From Erysipelotrichaceae bacterium (GTDB taxonomy: Bacteria; Bacillota_I; Bacilli_A; Erysipelotrichales; Erysipelotrichaceae): 39,054 nt of DNA. The stretch is taken from the NCBI GenBank assembly GCA_900770275.1, contig CAAGJS010000183.1, forward strand, positions 1 through 39,054, in the 5' to 3' direction. Below, in pieces: positions 33,933 to 39,054 of this stretch. Position 1 is the stretch's first letter. Each line of letters starts with the position of its first letter. The translations under genes and the position numbers were made by a program. The notes below the pieces were generated by a model. It had not been told where the DNA came from and made no database searches. It saw only the letters and a list, made by a program, of their open reading frames with translations.

Positions 33933-34520
33933 ATGACGTACAGGAAAATGATGGGAATTATGATGGCTGCTGCGATGGCGGCGACGATGATGGCAGGCTG
34001 CGGAAGCGCTGATGACAGCGCAGCGGATGACGCTGCTTATACCGAAGCGACAGAGACGGAAGAGGCTTATGCCGCAGAGGAAACCTCCGCATCGGAAGAA
34101 TCCGCAGACTCGGAAGGCTTTTCGCTCAACGATGTATCCAGCGACATGATTACGGCTGCTGTCTATGCCAAGAACTCGGATGGCGGCGAGCTGGTACTCG
34201 CTACGTATACTGCGCCGTCTGGAAACACCTACGCTACACTGGTTGACGCAACCAACAGCGGTGTGTGGACAATTCCAGTGACGGCGGATGGAACCGCAAG
34301 AGAAGATGTGGCACGCGAAGACGGATCCACGGTTTCTCTGACGGCATTCACCGGCACAGATGTTTACTCGGGCGACTCGGTCATGATCGGCATTGCAGAA
34401 CCGGAAGATGGAAGCTGCTACATTTATGACCTTAATGGCAACCTGTATGAAGGACAGCGTCTGTCGGGTGATGAAGCCGTAACCTATCTTGGCGCAGCAC
34501 TCGCAGCAGCGGCACAGTAA
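33933..34520 (+). CDS. Acidic lipoprotein of unknown function
   Basis: The 195-residue protein has a lipoprotein signal (MTYRKMMGIMMAAAMAATMM, then AGC with Cys about 23). An Asp/Glu/Ala/Thr-rich, disordered linker covers about residues 24-65, and a C-terminal domain of about 125 residues looks beta-rich (ELVLATYTAPSGNTYATLVD, GVWTIPVT, EDGSCYIYDLNGNLYEG). I do not recognise the domain. The ATG has an AGAAGGAGAG site. It carries its own copy of the shared promoter element, which ties it to the C11 peptidase run. Confidence 0.78.
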   Translation: MTYRKMMGIMMAAAMAATMMAGCGSADDSAADDAAYTEATETEEAYAAEETSASEESADSEGFSLNDVSSDMITAAVYAKNSDGGELVLATYTAPSGNTYATLVDATNSGVWTIPVTADGTAREDVAREDGSTVSLTAFTGTDVYSGDSVMIGIAEPEDGSCYIYDLNGNLYEGQRLSGDEAVTYLGAALAAAAQ

Positions 34521-34542
34521 AGATTCAAAAACTCACGATGGA

Positions 34543-34622
34543 GCCGTGCAGTGTGCACGGCAATGACAACATCCCAGGCAGGCAACAGCGTTTCTGACAT
34601 TCGTCATGAAGAGTCTGCCTGG
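34543..34622 (+). repeat. Two inverted repeats downstream of the lipoprotein gene
   Basis: GCCGTGCA/TGCACGGC (34543-34561, GTG loop) forms a compact hairpin without a T-run. CCAGGCAG (34574-34581) and CTGCCTGG (34615-34622) form a second, wider one. Their role is unclear. Confidence 0.5.
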
Positions 34623-34631
34623 ATTACAAAC

Positions 34632-34680
34632 GAAACATGGCCTTACAGTCACTGGAAACTGTAAGGCCATGTTTCATTTA
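34632..34680. terminator. Long bidirectional terminator between the lipoprotein gene and ddl
   Basis: A perfect 18-base stem, GAAACATGGCCTTACAGT (34632-34649) with its complement at 34658-34675 and an eight-base loop. It serves converging transcripts from the lipoprotein gene and ddl. T-runs on either side are modest. Confidence 0.7.
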
Positions 34681-34741
34681 CAGCCCATGGGATCAGAAAA
34701 AGGACCGTTTCCGGTCCCATTTCCATGCATTAATTAGGTTT

Positions 34742-35950
34742 TCAGAACTGCTTCACGCCGCCCTTGGCGCCGCCTTTGACACCCTTGGCACCCTTGACGC
34801 CGCCAGCGTAATTCTCAAGCAGGTTGGTGTCATAGCTGAAGGTCAGACGGGAACGTCTGCGTTCACGATCCAGTGCCAGCTTGACGAGACGATTCATCAG
34901 TTCACGGAACGAAACATTCTTCTCTGTCCAAAGATAGAAGGACAGGGAACCAGGAATCGTATTGATCTCATTGACGTAGATCTCATTGGTATCGGCGTTC
35001 ATCAGGAAGTCGATGCGGCATACACCCGAAGCCCCAAGGACACGGAACGTCTTGAGGGCATAATCCTGAATCTTTTCGGTCAGTTCCTTGGACAGGGGTG
35101 CCGGAACCTGGCGGGAAGCACCTGCCATCGAACCGGAAGACTTGTACTTATCATCGAAGGAGAGCAGTTCATCATTCTTTGCATGATGCACTTCTTCAAG
35201 AACAGAGGCTTCCGCATGAATGCTGTCGCCAAGAACCGAGCAGTTAACTTCCTTCAGAGGATCAACTGTCTTCTCGGTGATGACCTTTTCATCATACTGA
35301 CGCGCATCATCAAATGCCTCAAGGTACTCATTATCATTATGGGCAACGGCGATACCGACCGAAGAACCGGTACGGGCCGGCTTCAGAATGACCGGATAGC
35401 CGATTTCATGAACCTGCTTCAGGATTTCATCCTTCTTATCATCCATCTCATCGCCATAGACATAGAACCACGGCGTAATCGGAAGACCATTGTCATGGAG
35501 AATGTTCTTCTGCAGAACCTTATCCTGACCAACCGCTGCCGCATACAGATCGCATCCTGCATACGGAAGCTTCAGATTTTCAAAGTAACCCTGGATTGTT
35601 CCATCTTCGCCATTGGTGCCATGCATCACAGGAATCGCGACATCGATGGTGCCGAGCTCCTTTCTTCCGAATAATCCTGTCTTCACCGGAAGAATCCGTA
35701 CCTTGTTATCGACATTGGCAAGGCTGATCTGCGTGCACTTCTTTGTTAATGAGTTGAGGTCGCGATAGCTTGCCATATCCCGCAGCCAGCCGGCGGGGGA
35801 CACATACATCTTGCGGTCCTTTGCGACATAGACAGGGATGATATTGTATAACTCCGGATCCAGGGCATTGATTGCCTGCTGACCGGAAATGACGGATACT
35901 TCATGTTCTACGGACTCGCCGCCGAAGAATACAGCGATGTTGAGTTTCAT
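34742..35950 (-). CDS. ddl: D-alanine--D-alanine ligase
   Basis: ATP-grasp ligase that makes the D-Ala-D-Ala end of the peptidoglycan stem peptide. The ATG at 35950, with a GGGAGGAAC site, gives 402 residues starting MKLNIAVFFGGESVEHEVSV, the usual N-terminal motif. Also visible are MHGTNGEDGTIQGYFE, VILKPARTGSSVGI and the C-terminal CRIDFLMN, NEINTIPGS motifs. The omega-loop position carries Tyr (DDKYKSS), the form expected for D-Ala-D-Ala rather than the Phe found in D-lactate ligases of vancomycin-resistant species. Oddly, it ends in a Gly/Lys-rich tail, VKGAKGVKGGAKGGVKQF, absent from typical members. Confidence 0.95.
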   Translation of the reverse strand: MKLNIAVFFGGESVEHEVSVISGQQAINALDPELYNIIPVYVAKDRKMYVSPAGWLRDMASYRDLNSLTKKCTQISLANVDNKVRILPVKTGLFGRKELGTIDVAIPVMHGTNGEDGTIQGYFENLKLPYAGCDLYAAAVGQDKVLQKNILHDNGLPITPWFYVYGDEMDDKKDEILKQVHEIGYPVILKPARTGSSVGIAVAHNDNEYLEAFDDARQYDEKVITEKTVDPLKEVNCSVLGDSIHAEASVLEEVHHAKNDELLSFDDKYKSSGSMAGASRQVPAPLSKELTEKIQDYALKTFRVLGASGVCRIDFLMNADTNEIYVNEINTIPGSLSFYLWTEKNVSFRELMNRLVKLALDRERRRSRLTFSYDTNLLENYAGGVKGAKGVKGGAKGGVKQF

Positions 35951-36035
35951 ACGGATGGTTCCTCCCGACGCATTATTATATAACGAATCCTCATGGGAAA
36001 GAATGATAGAATAAGCAGGCATAAGGCAGGTAATC

Positions 36036-37322
36036 ATGAAAAAAGCACTTGTACTGGCTGGCGGCGGAACACGTGGTTCCTACGAGAACGGAGCGGTTCA
36101 TGCGCTGCGGCGGCTTGGAAAAGATGATTGGAATCTGGTCTGCGGCACAAGCATCGGCGCCCTGAATGCGGTGCTTGTCGTCCAGAAGGATTATCAGGCG
36201 ATGGACGATATGTGGCACAACCTGTCACAGGATCAGATCATTAAAGGCGGAATCCCGATCGATATGGATCTCAGCGAGATGATCAGTGAACGGGCGGATA
36301 TTCAGAAGTTCGTTCACCGTTTTCTGAAGGAAAAAGGGGCAGATATCAGCCCTTTGATTCATCGCATTGCCAGTATGTATCATCCCGAGACATTCTTCGC
36401 CAGCGATATCGACTTTGGCTGCGTCGTCGCAAGACACCGTACCAAGGAGCCGATCTACGTAACCAAGGAGATGATGAAGGAAGACGGGCTGGACTGGCTG
36501 ATTTCGACGGCCAGCGCCTATCCGGCATTCCCGGTGCATAGCTTCAAGGGCGGCGAATACATTGATGGCGGCTACTTTGACAATCTGCCGATCGATGAGG
36601 CACTTCAACTTGGCGCGGATGAAATCATTGCCATTGACCTCAACAGCGAGCCCCAGCATCCAAACTTCATGGACCGCCCGGGCATTACCTATATCTTCCC
36701 GAAGGTTGAAACCGGATCCTTCCTACAGTTTGATCCAGCGGTTGTTCGGCGGCTGGAAGTGGCTGGCTACTACGATACGATGAAAGCATTCGGCGTCTTC
36801 GATGGCGTCAAGTATACCTTCGAGAAGGCTGATCTTCCTGCATGGTGGCACAGCTTCTACAGGCACCTGCTGGTATATGAAGGAAAGGTCAAGCTGGCGA
36901 GCAATATCAATGAACGTTTCCGTTCAACCCAGGTCATTACAGACCGTCTGCTTTCCCAGCAGCACAAGCGGGTACTGAGCGAAAAGGAAATGTTCTATGG
37001 CCTGATGGATAATCTGATGGACGTCTGCGGTGCTAAGGTGGAGCCGGTCTATACGTATCGTGAGGCGCGGAATCTGATTCTCGCTTCCTTCAGTAACAGT
37101 GCGGACAAGTCATTTGTGATGGCTCCGGGGCTGAAGCCGAAGGAGATTCTGGATTACGCTTCATCGCTGGATACGAAGGGAATTCTGGACCGCATGGTCC
37201 ATGGTCTTCTGTATCCGGAGGATGAATTCTTCAGCCCTGGTCTTCAGCTGACGGTGTATCCGTTCCAGATGATGCTGGCGCAGTTCGTGGTTGAAATGAT
37301 GAAGGAACTTGGACAGGAGTAA
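36036..37322 (+). CDS. Patatin-like phospholipase
   Basis: Serine acyl hydrolase with a Ser-Asp dyad. The 428-residue product has the oxyanion loop GGGTRGSYENG (9-19), the nucleophile elbow GTSIG with Ser39 and the DGG motif (EYIDGGYFDNLP) near residue 178. The C-terminal 200 residues are an additional helical domain not assigned. No signal peptide, so it probably acts in the cytoplasm on membrane lipids. Divergent from ddl; dut and map follow at short spacing (3 and 4 bases), suggesting one operon. Confidence 0.9.
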   Translation: MKKALVLAGGGTRGSYENGAVHALRRLGKDDWNLVCGTSIGALNAVLVVQKDYQAMDDMWHNLSQDQIIKGGIPIDMDLSEMISERADIQKFVHRFLKEKGADISPLIHRIASMYHPETFFASDIDFGCVVARHRTKEPIYVTKEMMKEDGLDWLISTASAYPAFPVHSFKGGEYIDGGYFDNLPIDEALQLGADEIIAIDLNSEPQHPNFMDRPGITYIFPKVETGSFLQFDPAVVRRLEVAGYYDTMKAFGVFDGVKYTFEKADLPAWWHSFYRHLLVYEGKVKLASNINERFRSTQVITDRLLSQQHKRVLSEKEMFYGLMDNLMDVCGAKVEPVYTYREARNLILASFSNSADKSFVMAPGLKPKEILDYASSLDTKGILDRMVHGLLYPEDEFFSPGLQLTVYPFQMMLAQFVVEMMKELGQE

Positions 37323-37325
37323 GCG

Positions 37326-37844
37326 ATGGGAGTTGCACGCTTTGAAAAAGTAAGCTATGCCCAGTTTGCGGAAAGCTGGAAGAAGCTGTCACCGCAAATG
37401 ACAGAGGAAGAAATTAAGGCTGCCTATGATCAGCTTCATCTGCCTGTACGGGCAACGGCAGGTTCTGCCGGTTATGATTTCTTTGCGCCGATGGATATGA
37501 AGATTCCGGCCCAGACCGAGATCCGTATCGCCACCGGCATCCGGGCCTGGATGGATCCGCATTACGTATTGATGCTGTTTCCGCGCAGCGGCCTTGGCTT
37601 CAAGTACCGTCTGCAGCTGAATAATACCGTCGGGATCATTGACAGTGATTATTACGGAGCTGCCAATGAGGGGCACATCATGTGCCGGCTGTTCAATGAT
37701 TCCCGCGAAGGAAAGGATCTTGTGATTGCCAAAGGCGAAGGGATGCTGCAGGGAGTGTTTGTACCATTCGGCATCGTCGATGATGATGAGGCAGATGGCG
37801 TGCGTACCGGTGGATTTGGCAGTACAACTAAGAAGAAAGTGTGA
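37326..37844 (+). CDS. dUTPase family protein
   Basis: Hydrolyses dUTP to dUMP and pyrophosphate to keep uracil out of DNA. The 172-residue product contains the trimeric dUTPase motifs in order: AGSAGYDFFAP (1), PRSGLGFKYRLQLNNTVG (2) merging with IIDSDYYGA (3), then QGVFVPFG (4) and a C-terminal GGFGSTTKK (5, usually RGxxGFGSTG). The first 35 residues are an extension. A dCTP deaminase is an alternative but fits the motifs less well. It begins three bases after the patatin gene stop. Confidence 0.88.
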   Translation: MGVARFEKVSYAQFAESWKKLSPQMTEEEIKAAYDQLHLPVRATAGSAGYDFFAPMDMKIPAQTEIRIATGIRAWMDPHYVLMLFPRSGLGFKYRLQLNNTVGIIDSDYYGAANEGHIMCRLFNDSREGKDLVIAKGEGMLQGVFVPFGIVDDDEADGVRTGGFGSTTKKKV

Positions 37845-37848
37845 ATAA

Positions 37849-38715
37849 ATGACTGAAGAAGAAATTGATGCTAAGAAGCGTTCCTATTTTGAAACGGAAC
37901 CGATTCCGGAACATATCCGGGCAAAGATGGAAGAGTGCCGTAAGAAGCACATGATCGTTCCGGATGAGACACTGATCAAGCGGCCGAGCCAGATTGAAGG
38001 CATCCGTAAGGCCGGCGTTGTCAATACCGGTGTTCTGGATGCGGTAGCGGCAGTCATTCATGATGGCATGAGTACGCAGGAGATTGACGATATCGTCGTC
38101 AAGTATACCCATGAACACGGCGGCATCTGTGCACCATACCATTTTGAAGGCTATCCGAAGAGTGTATGCACATCGATCAATGATGAGGTATGCCATGGCA
38201 TTCCGGCCCGTCATCGCCATCTTCATGATGGTGATATCATCAACGTTGATGCGACGACGATCGTTGACGGATACTATGCCGATGCGTCGCGTATGTTCAT
38301 GATCGGTGAAGTCAGCCCGGCAAGACGGCGTCTGACGGAAGAGACCAAGAAGTGCCTCGAGATCGGCATGGCAGCGGCACAGCCATGGAATACGGTCGGT
38401 GATATCGGTGCCGCCATTGCCAAGTATGCGCATTCCCTTGGCTATTCGGTCGTTCGTGATCTTGGCGGACACGGTGTCGGCATCGACTTCCATGAGGATC
38501 CGTTCGTGGCCCACATTGCCAAGGCACATACAGGCATGGTACTGGTGCCGGGCATGGTCATTACCATTGAACCGATGATCAACGCTGGCAAGGCGAAGGT
38601 TGTCATTGATCCGTACAATGACTGGACGATCTATACGGCAGATGGCTCCGATTCTGCACAGTGGGAACATACGATCCTGATTACCGAGACGGGAAACGAA
38701 ATATTGACTTATTGA
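37849..38715 (+). CDS. map: Type I methionine aminopeptidase
   Basis: Removes the initiator methionine. The 288-residue product has a 40-residue N-terminal extension before the pita-bread fold. Expected metal ligands are visible: Asp in NVDATTIVDGYYADAS (two), His in LGGHGVGIDFHEDP, Glu in ITIEPMI and Glu in QWEHTILIT. It usually lies in ribosomal-protein operons; here it is the last gene of a patatin-dUTPase-map unit, so it may be a second map copy. A hairpin terminator follows. Confidence 0.94.
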   Translation: MTEEEIDAKKRSYFETEPIPEHIRAKMEECRKKHMIVPDETLIKRPSQIEGIRKAGVVNTGVLDAVAAVIHDGMSTQEIDDIVVKYTHEHGGICAPYHFEGYPKSVCTSINDEVCHGIPARHRHLHDGDIINVDATTIVDGYYADASRMFMIGEVSPARRRLTEETKKCLEIGMAAAQPWNTVGDIGAAIAKYAHSLGYSVVRDLGGHGVGIDFHEDPFVAHIAKAHTGMVLVPGMVITIEPMINAGKAKVVIDPYNDWTIYTADGSDSAQWEHTILITETGNEILTY

Positions 38716-38723
38716 TTTGAAAT

Positions 38724-38760
38724 GATCGGGTTTGGAATATTGAAAGCCTGATCTTTTTTT
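38724..38760 (+). terminator. Terminator of map
   Basis: GATCGGG (38724-38730) pairs with CCTGATC (38747-38753), followed by seven T. Confidence 0.85.
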
Positions 38761-38895
38761 ATATATTTTTTATAGAGAGATTTATTGATATGTTTGTAAT
38801 GAGGTATAAGAACGGAGATTCTTTACAGCATCATGTATATTTTTTATTACGGGTTTCTACGCATGATACGAACACAATAATTGGAAAGGAATAAT

Positions 38896-39054
38896 ACGAA
38901 TAAACTATTAAAACTAGCAAGCATTATCTCAGTTGGTCTCATGTCCTTGACTCCGGTGCATGCATATGAAACTTCCACTCCAGAAAAACCCATTGATGAT
39001 GAACCCATGATTACAATGAACGATATGCTGGTATATGCAATTTGTGGAAGCTAC
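38896..39054 (+). CDS. Secreted protein, N-terminal part, with apparent ACG start
   Basis: The frame running off the right edge encodes a typical signal peptide, NKLLKLASIISVGLMSLT followed by PVHA, then a hydrophilic start of the mature part (YETSTPEKPIDDEPMITMND). The codon where ATG is expected, five bases after AAAGGA (38886-38891), is ACG; no ATG, GTG or TTG lies in frame before the signal peptide, and the first in-frame ATG is inside it. So the start is either mutated, a rare ACG, or misread. The stretch from 38716 on is clearly AT-richer than the rest of the window, which suggests foreign origin. Function cannot be told. Confidence 0.55.

Noticed and set aside
34637..35674. 345-codon plus-strand open frame
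   Set aside because: It is antisense to ddl, whose ATP-grasp motifs are clear.

Overview
The window looks like chromosome of a low-sporulation-type Firmicute, most likely class Erysipelotrichia (family Erysipelotrichaceae or a close relative), with roughly balanced GC. This is inferred from gene content and order. The pairs recU-pbp1a, gpsB-rnpB, rny-ymdB, rnjB-spoIIIE/ftsK and ymfF-ymfH are all neighbours in Bacillus subtilis. Here they are partly reshuffled, cinA is missing between pgsA and recA, and no sporulation genes appear. No tRNA, rRNA operon, CRISPR array, insertion sequence or prophage was recognised.

Left part (1-15.4 kb) is housekeeping. On the minus strand are a class A penicillin-binding protein (cut by the window edge) and recU. 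Divergently follow gpsB, the RNase P RNA, pgsA, recA, a DegV-family lipid-binding protein, RNase Y, YmdB phosphodiesterase, a small 2[4Fe-4S] ferredoxin, miaB, an RNase J paralogue with a degraded active site, and an FtsK/SpoIIIE DNA translocase.

Middle part (15.4-25.3 kb) holds a Thr/Lys-rich lipoprotein gene interrupted by an in-frame TAG, an OmpR-type two-component system, a small Cys-rich membrane protein and a PPK2-family kinase. On the minus strand are a short SSB and two M16 peptidase-like genes (ymfH, ymfF). Then come ffh and a three-repeat DUF349 protein.

The accessory block (25.3-34.7 kb) is the most unusual part. It contains a run of genes for an unknown 128-aa protein, an AIM24-family protein, two small membrane proteins and a clostripain-family (C11) lipoprotein peptidase with an Asp/Tyr repeat. 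A DUF4428 zinc-ribbon protein, a LytTR response regulator, its apparently broken histidine kinase and an acidic lipoprotein follow. Three transcription starts in this block (before 25507, 29874 and 33933) share the same roughly 70-bp upstream architecture. It has two conserved half-sites at fixed spacing and a -10-like hexamer at a fixed distance. This suggests one regulator, plausibly the LytTR protein encoded in their midst, controlling a surface or envelope regulon. A second, truncated copy of the regulator's 3' end lies inside the run, and the kinase carries a nonsense codon and a frameshift, so the locus has been duplicated and is partly decaying.

Right part (34.7-39 kb) returns to housekeeping: ddl (minus strand), a patatin-like phospholipase, a dUTPase-like protein and methionine aminopeptidase. 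The window ends in an AT-richer secreted-protein gene whose only well-placed start codon is ACG.
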